This document shows, piece after piece, positions 1 through 8,964 of a stretch of DNA of 64,000 nucleotides. The stretch covers positions 248,001-312,000 of the forward strand of contig NZ_JAKLTR010000007.1 of NCBI RefSeq assembly GCF_022012415.1, written 5' to 3'. The notes beneath the pieces are model-generated. The model was given only the letters and a program-made list of their open reading frames with translations, made no database searches and had not been told where the DNA came from. A program made the position numbers and the translations under genes. The stretch is from Terrimonas ginsenosidimutans (GTDB lineage Bacteria > Bacteroidota > Bacteroidia > Chitinophagales > Chitinophagaceae). The stretch's first letter is position 1. Each line of letters begins with the position of its first letter.

Positions 1-1
1 G

Positions 2-721
2 ATAGCCACCACGTATGAGTACAACGACAAAAAACAACTCATCAGCCATAGGAGGGAAGACGGGGTGAGGCGGGATTTCGGCACAGCCATCATCGTGGAG
101 ACGGTTCCTACGTTAACGTTTACGGCGACCAATACCTGGGTTTTTGAAAATATGACTACTCAAAACGTCTACGACGGCGGTTCGGTCAGTAAGATGATGT
201 GGGAATCAAAATACGTATTCACAAATGGCAGTTCACGAACGGATAAACGCGGGATCCCTCTTTTCACAAGTACAGCGGATGGCCGGATGGAAAGCTCTCA
301 GACCATGTTGTATGTCCCTGATCCTGCTACGACCCTTTATTACACCTATGATGATAAGAAGAATCTCAAGCAGATAGAATTTTTTCAATCCACTGACCCC
401 TCGCGGCCATTCAACCGGTTAAAAGTGACGGGCGTAGACGATAAACCATCTGCCTTCAGTGCCGTGCGCGGTTATCAATGGTTATCTTACCCTCAGGCAT
501 ATGCAGTGGATTATTCATTTGCATTCTGCGTTAACAACCCTACGCAGATCGTGATTGAATCCTACGATCGGGCCAGCAATTCCTACAAGGTGGCTGAGCA
601 GAATGATTTTACATATGCCTATGATGCCGAGGGGTATCCCACCACGATTAATATCAGCGTTACTTATTACGGAACTACAACGACAAGAAGCAGCGCGTCG
701 TATGCGATTGTATACAAGTAA
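2..721 (+). CDS. Secreted YD-rich (DUF4595-like) protein, 5' end outside window
   Basis: The frame is open from base 2, so the true start lies before the window; the GTG at 65 is internal. The visible 239 residues are rich in beta-strand repeats with aromatic-Asp pairs (YEYND, YYTYDD, FTYAYDAEGY), as in secreted Bacteroidota proteins of the DUF4595/YD-repeat type. No catalytic motif is visible. The stop is TAA at 719-721. A decayed relative of the last ~35 residues sits at 21584-21688 on the other strand with the same DFTY-YD-GY pattern, so this family has been copied locally. Function is unknown; a cell-surface or secreted role is inferred only from composition. Confidence 0.6.
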   Translation: MATTYEYNDKKQLISHRREDGVRRDFGTAIIVETVPTLTFTATNTWVFENMTTQNVYDGGSVSKMMWESKYVFTNGSSRTDKRGIPLFTSTADGRMESSQTMLYVPDPATTLYYTYDDKKNLKQIEFFQSTDPSRPFNRLKVTGVDDKPSAFSAVRGYQWLSYPQAYAVDYSFAFCVNNPTQIVIESYDRASNSYKVAEQNDFTYAYDAEGYPTTINISVTYYGTTTTRSSASYAIVYK

Positions 722-880
722 TCCGGAACGAAAACGCAAAGTAGCCGATGTTCGAGGGGAAGATCCACTCATGGTTTATTTCATGAGTGGATTTGTTATG
801 TCTTTCAACTACTGCTTTTAACCGATAGCCAGGATACTTTTGCACAAATGATAAAGGAGAAATAGGGAAGCTTTACCTGT

Positions 881-1885
881 TTATCTGATCTCTGACATCA
901 CTTCAGCAAACAGCCGGATAGATTTTACACGGTCTCCGATATCGTACGCGGTTGAGGCCACAATAAGCTCGTTCACTCCTGTTTCGTTTATAAAAGCCTG
1001 CACTTTGGGTTTCACGCTCTCTTTGCTTCCAACAAACGAATATTTAAGCATCTGGTGAACCGAAGGGTGATTGAGTATCTCTTTTAACTCGTCGGTCATT
1101 TCGGTCGGTGGTTGCAAGGCCTGGGGCTTACCGGTTAAAACGCCGACAAACATCCTGATCAATGTGGTGAATAATCTTTCCGCTTCTTCATCAGTGTCAG
1201 CTATACAAATATTTATCCCTGCCATTGTATACGGCTGATCTGAAAATTCGGATGGCTGAAACTCCTTATTGTAAATAGCTAATGCTTCCAGTAAATGCGA
1301 AGATGCAAAGTGACTGGCAAACGCATAAGGCAATCCTTTTTGAGCCGCCAAATGAGCACTATCCGTGCTGGAACCCAGTATATAGATCGGAACTTCTGTA
1401 CCTTCTGCGATAGCCGCTCTTACTTTTGCGTTTTTATTGGAGGCGGAAAAGTAGTTTTGAATTTTCTCCACTTCCCTGGGGAAAGCATGTGCAGCGCGCA
1501 TAAAGTCCGGACTGATGGCCTCGGCTGTTTCCCGGTCGGTGCCTGGAGCGCGGCCCAGACCAAGATCAATGCGGCCAGGGTATAGGTGAGCCAGCGTGCC
1601 AAATTGTTCCGCAATTACTAAAGGCGAATGATTAGGAAGCATTACACCTCCGGAACCTACTCTTAAAGTATGCGTATTTTCCGCTACGTAGCCGATAAGC
1701 AATGAAGGTGCATTACTACCTATATATGGAGAATTGTGATGTTCCGCAAACCAATACCGTTTGTAACCATGTGCCTCTGCTTCCCTGGCTAAAGCAAGTG
1801 AATTATTCAGGGTTTGTTTAATTGTATTGCCTTGCGAAACGATTGCAAGCTCTAATATTGAATACGCGATATTTTCTTTTTCCAT
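881..1885 (-). CDS. LLM-class flavin-dependent oxidoreductase (luciferase-like monooxygenase)
   Basis: A 334-residue TIM-barrel flavoprotein of the bacterial luciferase superfamily, the YhbW-like subgroup. Visible family marks are YWFAEHHN near residue 43, RVGSGGVMLPNHSPL, the AEQFGTLAHLYPGRIDLGLGR block, and IYILGSS before a conserved Ser/Ala stretch. Members use reduced FMN to oxidise small substrates; the substrate cannot be read from sequence. The start chosen is ATG at 1885; an in-frame TTG at 1915 adds ten residues not typical of the family. It stands alone, with no clear operon partner, and points away from the degraded stretch at 2037-2341. Confidence 0.9.
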   Translation of the reverse strand: MEKENIAYSILELAIVSQGNTIKQTLNNSLALAREAEAHGYKRYWFAEHHNSPYIGSNAPSLLIGYVAENTHTLRVGSGGVMLPNHSPLVIAEQFGTLAHLYPGRIDLGLGRAPGTDRETAEAISPDFMRAAHAFPREVEKIQNYFSASNKNAKVRAAIAEGTEVPIYILGSSTDSAHLAAQKGLPYAFASHFASSHLLEALAIYNKEFQPSEFSDQPYTMAGINICIADTDEEAERLFTTLIRMFVGVLTGKPQALQPPTEMTDELKEILNHPSVHQMLKYSFVGSKESVKPKVQAFINETGVNELIVASTAYDIGDRVKSIRLFAEVMSEIR

Positions 1886-2036
1886 GTCAACTGGGCTGTT
1901 GTAATTAAAATCCAAACTGCCGTTTGGCTTCGCCGGTTAGTTAACAGAAAAAAACGCAATAAGTTTATTAAAGGGCAATAAAATATTGAAATGACATAGC
2001 TGTATATGGTGAATAAAGAGTTCGGTTTCTTCAATT

Positions 2037-2195
2037 TCAACCGATGAAGGAGTATCGCCAGTCATACATCCTGATTTTCTGCGATGTCAGCCGGTAGCTG
2101 GAAAAATTAAGCACGTCGGGCCCTTTTTCCATGCTGTTGAAGAAAATTCCTGACGCTACGGATGAATAAAATACAGAGATCTGCTTTAACTCATT
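2037..2195 (-). pseudogene. Possible gene remnant, 52 codons without a start
   Basis: This minus-strand frame is open from just after a TAA to a TGA at 2037-2039 and has coding-like composition (NELKQISVFYSS through DWRYSFIG), but no start codon except an internal ATG. It abuts the 48-residue frame at 2195-2341 in a different frame. The two may be halves of one decayed gene, or chance. No family is recognised. Confidence 0.2.
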
Positions 2196-2341
2196 TACAC
2201 ATTAGCAGCAGTCACGTACTCTTGCAGGGTAATCTTCCCGCTGATCAATTGGGTATATAAAAAATTGATATCAGGGTTTGATTTTTTGATCTTGCTTACC
2301 AATTCTTTGTCAAAAAGCAGGGTACTAATAATAGAAGACAT
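2195..2341 (-). CDS. Small hypothetical protein, 48 aa
   Basis: ATG at 2341 to TAA at 2195. The peptide begins MSSIISTLLFDKELV, is mixed hydrophobic/charged and ends QEYVTAANV. It has no signal peptide, lipobox or recognised motif. It lies in a stretch of about 1 kb between the LLM oxidoreductase and a lipoprotein gene that otherwise holds nothing I can support. It could be a real small peptide gene or the N-terminal part of the decayed frame that follows it. Confidence 0.3.
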   Translation of the reverse strand: MSSIISTLLFDKELVSKIKKSNPDINFLYTQLISGKITLQEYVTAANV

Positions 2342-2913
2342 AATTGTATGTTTAAAAGTTTGTACGAATTCAATAGGGTGAACCGAAGCTCAGTATTGTT
2401 AACACTATTGTGTAATTTCAAGAAAGAATTGTTAGAGAAACAACACAATCCTATACATAGTAGCTTCAAGAAACTTAAGTGTTGCTCTTTTAACAGTACA
2501 AAGATATTACTGATATGCGGGGCATTTTATCCAAATTCCAGCCGATTTGATTATTCCAAACGATCCCTTTTTTTAATAAAACCCTTAGTGGCAGCGCATT
2601 CTGCTGGCAAAAATTATGATGCCCACCGGATGAATTAGGGAAATAAATATTAGTCGATACATCGGCATGAGCAATATGCCGAAAGAAAGCCGGCCCAGGT
2701 CCAATGTCCGGATCTTAGAACAACACAAAATTGATCAGTGAAGGCGAGAACAATATCCCGGATCATTGCAATGGAACGAAAAGCAGGTTCAGTCATACAG
2801 CGAGCAGCAGCGGTCGTTGCTGGCTGATAGTTTTTTTGAAGCAATAAGACCAGACCCAGATCCCCAACATCATTTTCTGCAAAAGCATGACTGAATCTCT
2901 CAGTTCCCCAACA

Positions 2914-2947
2914 AAAAAAGAGCGACACAATTGCATCGCTCTTTTTT
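2914..2947 (-). terminator. Hairpin terminator after the 2967-3494 lipoprotein gene
   Basis: Perfect 12-bp arms (2914-2925 and 2936-2947) with a 10-nt loop. The stem core is GAGCGA/TCGCTC flanked by A and T runs on both sides, so it can work in either direction. It lies 20 bp after the stop of the minus-strand lipoprotein gene. Confidence 0.8.
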
Positions 2948-2966
2948 AATTTATCCTGCTTACCAC

Positions 2967-3494
2967 TTATCTTATGATAGGCACATTAAAAGTTCCTTCC
3001 GTCATTGACATTTCCACCAGGGCTGTGCCGCTGGGATTCAATCCAAAAATGTTTCCTTTAAATGTTCCCTGAACAGAATTGGAAGAGATCGACGTGATCG
3101 TGATCTCTGTGAGATTCGGACCATCGGGAGAAGACATAAATGCATCTGTGCCATTTAATGCAAATCCGATCATACCGCCTTTCTCAGAAAAATTGGGATC
3201 ATCGAGATCGCCGAAGCCGAACTTACCAGGTGCCAGGGGTTCATTGCTCACGATCATCAGCGTTACTGCAGATGCAGTTGCTAAATTTGCAGATGCACCC
3301 GCGATCTGTATCGAATAAACATTGTCCGCAGGTTGTTCCATTCTCATAGCCATTGCATTCACGCTAAAATTCTGCACTACACCATCGATCTTAACGGAGA
3401 TATGGGTAGAATTCTCATCCTTGTCTTTAGAACAAGCGGTCAGTGATAAAGTAACAGCAAGAAGAAGAGTCAATCGTGTAAATAATGACTTCAT
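2967..3494 (-). CDS. Small secreted lipoprotein, beta-rich
   Basis: 175 residues. The N-terminus has a lysine, a hydrophobic core and a lipobox LTAC around residues 18-21, so the mature protein is lipid-anchored at Cys21, in Bacteroidota usually in the outer membrane or exported to the surface. The rest is a small beta-rich domain with short strands and no Cys, of the sort found in DUF6252-like lipoproteins; that family match is tentative. A strong hairpin terminator follows. The gene is divergent from the SusC gene across a 450-bp gap and is probably transcribed alone. Confidence 0.75.
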   Translation of the reverse strand: MKSLFTRLTLLLAVTLSLTACSKDKDENSTHISVKIDGVVQNFSVNAMAMRMEQPADNVYSIQIAGASANLATASAVTLMIVSNEPLAPGKFGFGDLDDPNFSEKGGMIGFALNGTDAFMSSPDGPNLTEITITSISSNSVQGTFKGNIFGLNPSGTALVEMSMTEGTFNVPIIR

Positions 3495-3942
3495 GTGGTT
3501 TGGTTTTCTTAAAAAAATTGAATTTGGTCAAACCATAACGGGCCTGTAAAAAAAAAATTATGCTTAAAACTTTTTTAAAAAATTTAGGTCCTGAATGTTT
3601 TAAAGTTGACGGAAAATACAGGTGATGATCCATATCCGGCAGACATTTTAGCGGGTCTCAACTAAACTCAATGCCAGTTAGTTAAGTTGGTATTTGCGTT
3701 TGATTTGTCTGGCAGGCTTCCTTTGCCAGGACCCATCTGCTAGTATTCTTCCATACCTGTAACGAACTGCAGAAATTGACGCGTTTGCCTGAGCAGTCGA
3801 TTCTTTCCAACGCAACCGAAACGGGCCAAAGAAGTTTGTACAAAATTCTTCAGCGATACTTTTTGGTAGTTCTCCCCCCGGCAGGGCTGTATATTACGGC
3901 AGATTGCAACCAAATTTAACGACCACAACAAAAGACTTGCTT
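3495..3942. other. Intergenic region between divergent genes
   Basis: A 448-bp AT-rich spacer between the minus-strand lipoprotein gene and the plus-strand SusC gene. It should hold promoters for both. The only candidate I can point to is the one at 3835-3865; no ORF, repeat or RNA structure is convincing. Confidence 0.6.
3835..3865 (+). promoter_or_regulatory. Possible Bacteroidota-type promoter for the SusC/SusD operon
   Basis: TTTG at 3835-3838 and TACTTTTTG at 3857-3865, 18 bp apart, approximate the Bacteroidota primary promoter pattern (TTTG, 19-21 bp, TANNTTTG) with one extra T. It lies about 78 bp before the chosen SusC start. Confidence 0.3.
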
Positions 3943-6900
3943 ATGAAAAAGATGCATTGCCTCGTGTATGAGGTAGGCTTAAAACTTCTTTCTATTATCT
4001 TCTTTACTTTCTTCACTACCACCATTTTTGCACAAACCATTACCGGAACGGTCAAAGATGAGTACGGTGTAAAACTGTATAATGTATCAGTTGCCGTCAA
4101 AGGAACATCGGCTGGCACGGTTTCCAATGACGAGGGTAAATTTTCCATTTCCGCTCCCATTGGCTCTATATTGCAATTCAGCTACGTAGGGTTCAAGCCG
4201 CTGGAAGTGACCGTAACCAATTATCAGCCACTGGATCTTGTGATGCAGGTATCCGGCGAGAATCTCGGGCTGAGCGAAGTGGTCGTGACCGCACTTGGTA
4301 TTAAAAAGGAATCACGAAAGCTTGGCTATTCAGCCACCACCGTCAGTCCTGATCAGCTTACCGTGAATCGTACCGCCAATCCGATCAATGCACTACAGGG
4401 AAAGGTGGCCGGCTTAAACATTTCAAGCCTTGGGACCGGACCAGGCAGTACATCCAAGATCAGGATACGTGGTCAATCATCGATCAATGGACAGAATGGC
4501 CCGCTTATCGTCATCAATGGTGTACCGGTTGACAACACCAATTTTAACGAGAATACCAACGGAGTGAAAGGCGGCGGTGTCACGGCTGATGGCGGTGACG
4601 GTCTGTCCAGCATAAATCCGGATGATATTGAAAGCATGACGGTGCTCAAAGGTGGACCTGCCGCGGCCCTGTATGGCTCAAGGGCAAAAGATGGCGTCAT
4701 CATGATCACCACCAAAACCAAAGGCAAAGCAAAAGGGATTGGCGTCAGTTACAATGTAAACTACATGAATGAAACGCCGCTTGATTTTACGAAATACCAG
4801 GATCAGTATGGCCAGGGCGAGAACGGAGTAAGACCAACCGCTCCAAACCCTACCTCCGGTCAATGGTCATTCGGTGAAAAGATACAGCCTGGTATGAACC
4901 ATATCCTGTTTAATAACCTGACGGTGCCCTATGTGGCGCAGGGCAGCCGCATCAAAGAATTCTATCGTCATGCGCAGAACCTTACACACACAGTAACGCT
5001 TTCCAATACAACAGATAAGGGCGGCATATATCTGTCTCTAACCAGTTCCGACAATAAAGGAATTATCTCAAATAATTCCTTCAAGCGAAAAGGCATGAAC
5101 CTCGGGTTCACACAAAACCTGTCAGATAAACTGACGCTGGCAGGAAACGTGAATTACACAAGGGAAGTGAACAGCAACCCACCCAATATCGCTAACCAGG
5201 ACAACTCCATTCCAACTACACTCATGTCCATGGCCACTACCATGCCGCTAAGTGTGCTGGATGCGAACAAGTATGATCCAAACACCGGCAATGAGTACCT
5301 GTATTCCCGGTTTACCAACAGAACAAATCCTTACTGGATCCTCGCGGAACAATTTCACAACATTAAACGTGACAGGATCTTCGGGAATGTATCTGTTACT
5401 TACAAACTGCTGCCATGGTTATCTGCGATGGGTCGGTTTGGACAGGATTACTGGAGCAGGGATGAGGACGTGAATAATTTCCCTACAGGTCAGGCATCCC
5501 GTGCAGCAGCCCCTTCAGGCTTCTATAATGGCATTTACACGCAGGAGTCCTATCGTTTCAGGGAGAGCAACCTGGATTTCCTTTTGACGGCTAATAAAAC
5601 CTTCAATGATCTTGGTCTGACGGTTACGGCGGGCGGAAACCAGATGCGCAAATCCAGGAACATCAACAATGTTCAGGTCACTGACTTTGTGATCAGAGAT
5701 CTTTACACTGTACAGAACGGACGTGCAAAAGACCCTACCTATACGTTGATAGAGCAGGGCGTTAATTCGTTATATGGTTCAGTTGATCTGTCCTGGAAGA
5801 ACCTGTTCTACCTCACCGGAACAGCACGTAATGATTGGTTCTCGACATTATCACCTGCCAACCGCAGCATCCTCTATCCGTCTGTTTCCGCTGCGTACGT
5901 ATTCTCTGAATCACTGAAACAGCTCTCCTGGTTATCCTTCGGGAAATTGCGGGTAGGTTATGCGGAAGTGGGAAGTGATGGAGATGTAGCACCTTATTCA
6001 AATTTGCTTTTCTATGCTGTTAATGCCAACACGATCACGAATCCTAATGGTCAGCAGGTTTCCGTCGGTGGCCCCGTTGTTACCACCGGTACGGCTACAA
6101 CACTGCCGAATGGCGACCTGAAGCCAAGCCGGGTTTCGGAAATAGAAATAGGTCTTGATCTCCGGATGTTCAGGAACAGGGTAGGGTTGGATCTTGCCGT
6201 ATACAGCAAAACCACCAGGGATCAGATCGTTCCGGTACAGATCTCCGATGCATCCGGTTTTGTAAATACCCGTATCAACAGCGGTGAGAGCCGCAACCGC
6301 GGTATCGAAGCTTTGCTGAACATCGGCATCATCAAGACTAACCAATTCAACTGGGAGTTCACCGCTAATACAGGGTATAACAAAACAAAGGTGCTGAGCA
6401 TTATCACCGATAAACCCGGTGAACGCATCACAGTAGGCACCCACGTATTCAATGGTGAAACTAGATTGGTAGTTGGTGAAGAAATGGGGCAGATCGCTGG
6501 ATTTGGATATCAGCGTGATCCAAAGAACGGCAACCAGATGATCTACCAATCAAACGGTCTTCCACTGCGCACTTCTGAATTCGTGTTATTTGGCAGCGCT
6601 CTTCCGAAATGGACAGGCGGTTTTCTCAACACTTTCAACTACAAAGGTCTTTCGCTATCCGTGTTCATCGATTATAAGTTAGGCGGAAACGTGTTAAGCG
6701 GTACAAACTTCAACGCAGTAAGGCATGGCCTGCACGAACGTACACTCGAAGGGAGAGAAGGTGGCGTGATCGGGCAGGGTGTTAACCAGGCCGGCGCACC
6801 AAATGCCGTATCAGTACCTGTTCAAACATACTGGGAGCATCTTCGGAGCCAGCAGATCATCGAATCTGTTATTTATAACGCAGGATACTGGAAGCTTCGT

Positions 6901-7125
6901 CAGCTGACACTTGGATACGATCTCACCAGGTTCATTCCTGCTAAATGGCCGGTGAAAGGACTGAAGATAGATCTCGTTGCCAATAATGTTTTGATGATCA
7001 AAAAATGGATCGACAATATCGATCCGGAAAGCTTCGGTTTTGGATCTGACAACCAGGTTGGCCTGGAATCTCCCGGTCTTCCCACCACAAGAGGCATCGG
7101 CGTAAACGTAAACATTAAATTCTAA
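3943..7125 (+). CDS. SusC/RagA-family TonB-dependent outer-membrane transporter
   Basis: 1060 residues from ATG at 3943; a TTG at 3904 would add 13 residues before a normal signal peptide and is unlikely. Signal peptide ~1-31 ends in IFAQ. It is followed by a carboxypeptidase-regulatory-like domain (~33-115, ITGTVKDEYG), a plug domain (~125-240, with ALQGKVAGLNI, KIRIRGQSS, GPLIVINGVPVD and ALYGSRAKDGVIMITTK) and a long beta barrel ending in aromatic-rich NVNIKF. No STN domain precedes the plug, so it is not expected to signal to an anti-sigma factor. SusD follows after 10 bp. The pair imports oligomers across the outer membrane; the nearby pentonate dehydratase and GH10 xylanase suggest xylan-derived substrates (inference). 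Confidence 0.96.
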   Translation: MKKMHCLVYEVGLKLLSIIFFTFFTTTIFAQTITGTVKDEYGVKLYNVSVAVKGTSAGTVSNDEGKFSISAPIGSILQFSYVGFKPLEVTVTNYQPLDLVMQVSGENLGLSEVVVTALGIKKESRKLGYSATTVSPDQLTVNRTANPINALQGKVAGLNISSLGTGPGSTSKIRIRGQSSINGQNGPLIVINGVPVDNTNFNENTNGVKGGGVTADGGDGLSSINPDDIESMTVLKGGPAAALYGSRAKDGVIMITTKTKGKAKGIGVSYNVNYMNETPLDFTKYQDQYGQGENGVRPTAPNPTSGQWSFGEKIQPGMNHILFNNLTVPYVAQGSRIKEFYRHAQNLTHTVTLSNTTDKGGIYLSLTSSDNKGIISNNSFKRKGMNLGFTQNLSDKLTLAGNVNYTREVNSNPPNIANQDNSIPTTLMSMATTMPLSVLDANKYDPNTGNEYLYSRFTNRTNPYWILAEQFHNIKRDRIFGNVSVTYKLLPWLSAMGRFGQDYWSRDEDVNNFPTGQASRAAAPSGFYNGIYTQESYRFRESNLDFLLTANKTFNDLGLTVTAGGNQMRKSRNINNVQVTDFVIRDLYTVQNGRAKDPTYTLIEQGVNSLYGSVDLSWKNLFYLTGTARNDWFSTLSPANRSILYPSVSAAYVFSESLKQLSWLSFGKLRVGYAEVGSDGDVAPYSNLLFYAVNANTITNPNGQQVSVGGPVVTTGTATTLPNGDLKPSRVSEIEIGLDLRMFRNRVGLDLAVYSKTTRDQIVPVQISDASGFVNTRINSGESRNRGIEALLNIGIIKTNQFNWEFTANTGYNKTKVLSIITDKPGERITVGTHVFNGETRLVVGEEMGQIAGFGYQRDPKNGNQMIYQSNGLPLRTSEFVLFGSALPKWTGGFLNTFNYKGLSLSVFIDYKLGGNVLSGTNFNAVRHGLHERTLEGREGGVIGQGVNQAGAPNAVSVPVQTYWEHLRSQQIIESVIYNAGYWKLRQLTLGYDLTRFIPAKWPVKGLKIDLVANNVLMIKKWIDNIDPESFGFGSDNQVGLESPGLPTTRGIGVNVNIKF

Positions 7126-7135
7126 TCAGGCAGTT

Positions 7136-8677
7136 ATGAAACGAATATTCAATCTCACCTCAATTATACTGATCACGTTGTTTTTCTCTTCCTGTGACAG
7201 AAACCTGGAAGAGCTTAATCAGAATAAGGTCAACCCATCCACACTGGATCCCGCTATCCTGCTGAACCAGGCGGTCATCAACTCTTCATTTCCTTTCAAA
7301 TCGTTGGTATTCGATATCGGCGTGGTGCAGCAGATCGTTACACCAAATGGAGGTGTTGTGGCAGGCGCAAACTTCAACCAGGATAATCGTGATATCACTA
7401 CGCCGCAATTATGGGCCGTGTATTACCAGAGTGTGATCAAGATGACGCATGACGCCATGGTGAAGTCAAAAGACGCACCGGGCCGTGCAAACCTGTATCA
7501 GATGGTAAGGATCTTTCAAAGTTATGCCTACATGATCCTGACGGACGAGTATGGCGATATTCCATATTCACAAGGTGGTGCCGGGCTGACCGAAAATATC
7601 CTCTTACCTAAATATGACAGGCAACAGGATATTTATACAGGATTGATCAAGGAGTTGACCGAAGCCTCTGCCGCACTGAACGCTTCTTCACCAATTGAAA
7701 CAGCAGACGTGCTTTATGCCGGTAATGTCACCAAATGGAAAAAATTTGCGAACTCTCTGCTGCTTCGTGCCGGCATGCGGTTGGTAAAAGTTGATCCAAC
7801 ACGCGGACAATCTGTTGTCGCTGCTGCGATCGCGGCGGGCGTGATCACCGATAATGCGGATAATGCCGTGATCAGGCATGATGCAAACTATACGCATCCG
7901 CTCGGTGGCGGGTTGAACGGAAGTGAGGCTGCCAATTTCTACCTTACCAAACCATTCGTCGACCGGTTGAAGAGTACAAATGATCCACGTTTGGCGGCTA
8001 TCGCGGTACGCTATGTAGGCGCAACCTCTGGCAACGGACAAACTGCCGCTGCAGGTAATACGACGGCTGCCGTTCAGATCGGGATGCCGATCGGGAAAGA
8101 CAATGGTACGATCGTGGCGCAGGCAACCGCAGATGGACTGGCAAGTTTTTATGATTACAGCCAGGCCGACAGAAGAAGAATACTGAACATTTCTTCACCG
8201 GCATTTATTGTAACCGCTTCGCAGACCCTGTTGCTGATGGCGGAAGCAAGATTCAGGAACTGGATCACCACCAGTACTTCCGCGCAATATTTTTCGGATG
8301 GCATCAAAGCACATATGGATCAAATGGGATCCTACCATACAGGAACTGCCGTATCAGCATCTGCAAGAGACACCTATATTGCCAATACACCACTGAATGC
8401 AGGATCGGAACTCGAGCAGATCAATACACAGTATTGGATCTCTTCCTTCCTGAATGGGCCCGAGGCATTTGCGAACTTCCGGAGAACGGGTTTCCCGGCC
8501 TTGACACCCAATCCTTACGGACAACCGAATAACCCTGATGTGCCGAATGGAACGTTCATCCGCAGGCTGACCTATCCCACATCAGAATTAGCTGTTAATA
8601 CAGCCAACCTGAATGAGGCAACGGACCGGCAGGGTGCTGATAAATTGAGCACAAGGATCTGGTGGGATAAGCAATGA
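7136..8677 (+). CDS. SusD/RagB-family substrate-binding lipoprotein (SusD-like_2 type)
   Basis: 513 residues. A lipoprotein signal ends in FFSSC at Cys20. The body is alpha-helical TPR-like, with DPAILLNQAV near the start, YQMVRIFQSYAYMILTDEYGDIPYSQ (the classic SusD helix) around residues 120-146 and LLLMAEARFRNW near 365, the fold of the SusD-like_2 subgroup. It forms the lid on the preceding SusC channel and binds oligosaccharides at the surface. Start ATG 10 bp after the SusC stop; the two are clearly one operon. Downstream lies a large inverted repeat rather than an immediate enzyme gene. Confidence 0.95.
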   Translation: MKRIFNLTSIILITLFFSSCDRNLEELNQNKVNPSTLDPAILLNQAVINSSFPFKSLVFDIGVVQQIVTPNGGVVAGANFNQDNRDITTPQLWAVYYQSVIKMTHDAMVKSKDAPGRANLYQMVRIFQSYAYMILTDEYGDIPYSQGGAGLTENILLPKYDRQQDIYTGLIKELTEASAALNASSPIETADVLYAGNVTKWKKFANSLLLRAGMRLVKVDPTRGQSVVAAAIAAGVITDNADNAVIRHDANYTHPLGGGLNGSEAANFYLTKPFVDRLKSTNDPRLAAIAVRYVGATSGNGQTAAAGNTTAAVQIGMPIGKDNGTIVAQATADGLASFYDYSQADRRRILNISSPAFIVTASQTLLLMAEARFRNWITTSTSAQYFSDGIKAHMDQMGSYHTGTAVSASARDTYIANTPLNAGSELEQINTQYWISSFLNGPEAFANFRRTGFPALTPNPYGQPNNPDVPNGTFIRRLTYPTSELAVNTANLNEATDRQGADKLSTRIWWDKQ

Positions 8678-8757
8678 TCATTTATAAAAGTTTTATATAG
8701 CAGTTAGTCAGACCGGATGTTTCCACACCTGGTCTTTTCTTTGATTGACAGGCGTAG

Positions 8758-8912
8758 GGCCCCCTCTAAATCTCCCCCTTCAGGGGAGACTTGGAACAGT
8801 CCTGATAATAAAAAGTGTCCAGGTATGTCGAACATGTTGTTCGACATATTTGATGCTGCTTTCATAATGAATGTGCGAAGTCTCCCTTGAAGGGGGAGAT
8901 TTAGAGGGGGCC
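8758..8912. repeat. 33-bp inverted repeat flanking an 11-bp-arm palindrome
   Basis: Arms 8758-8790 and 8880-8912 match at 32 of 33 positions and begin GGCCCCCTCTAAATC. Between them, 8824-8834 and 8838-8848 form a perfect 11-bp palindrome (TATGTCGAACA) with a 3-nt loop. A single partial copy of the arm occurs at 12134-12160. This is a dispersed intergenic element of the kind common in Bacteroidota; it sits between SusD and the dehydratase gene and may separate their expression. Confidence 0.8.
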
Positions 8913-8964
8913 TGTGCCGCAGCGAAGCAAAAGCCTGATCACATGATCAAAACTCCTAATCAAA

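Noticed and set aside
2348-2928. Two frames (2348-2638 plus, 2650-2928 minus) as genes
   Set aside because: Low-quality amino-acid composition, no start context, no motif; the second mostly covers the terminator region.
5998-6549. 183-residue minus-strand frame inside the first SusC gene
   Set aside because: It is the shadow of a strongly supported TonB transporter gene and has no motif of its own.
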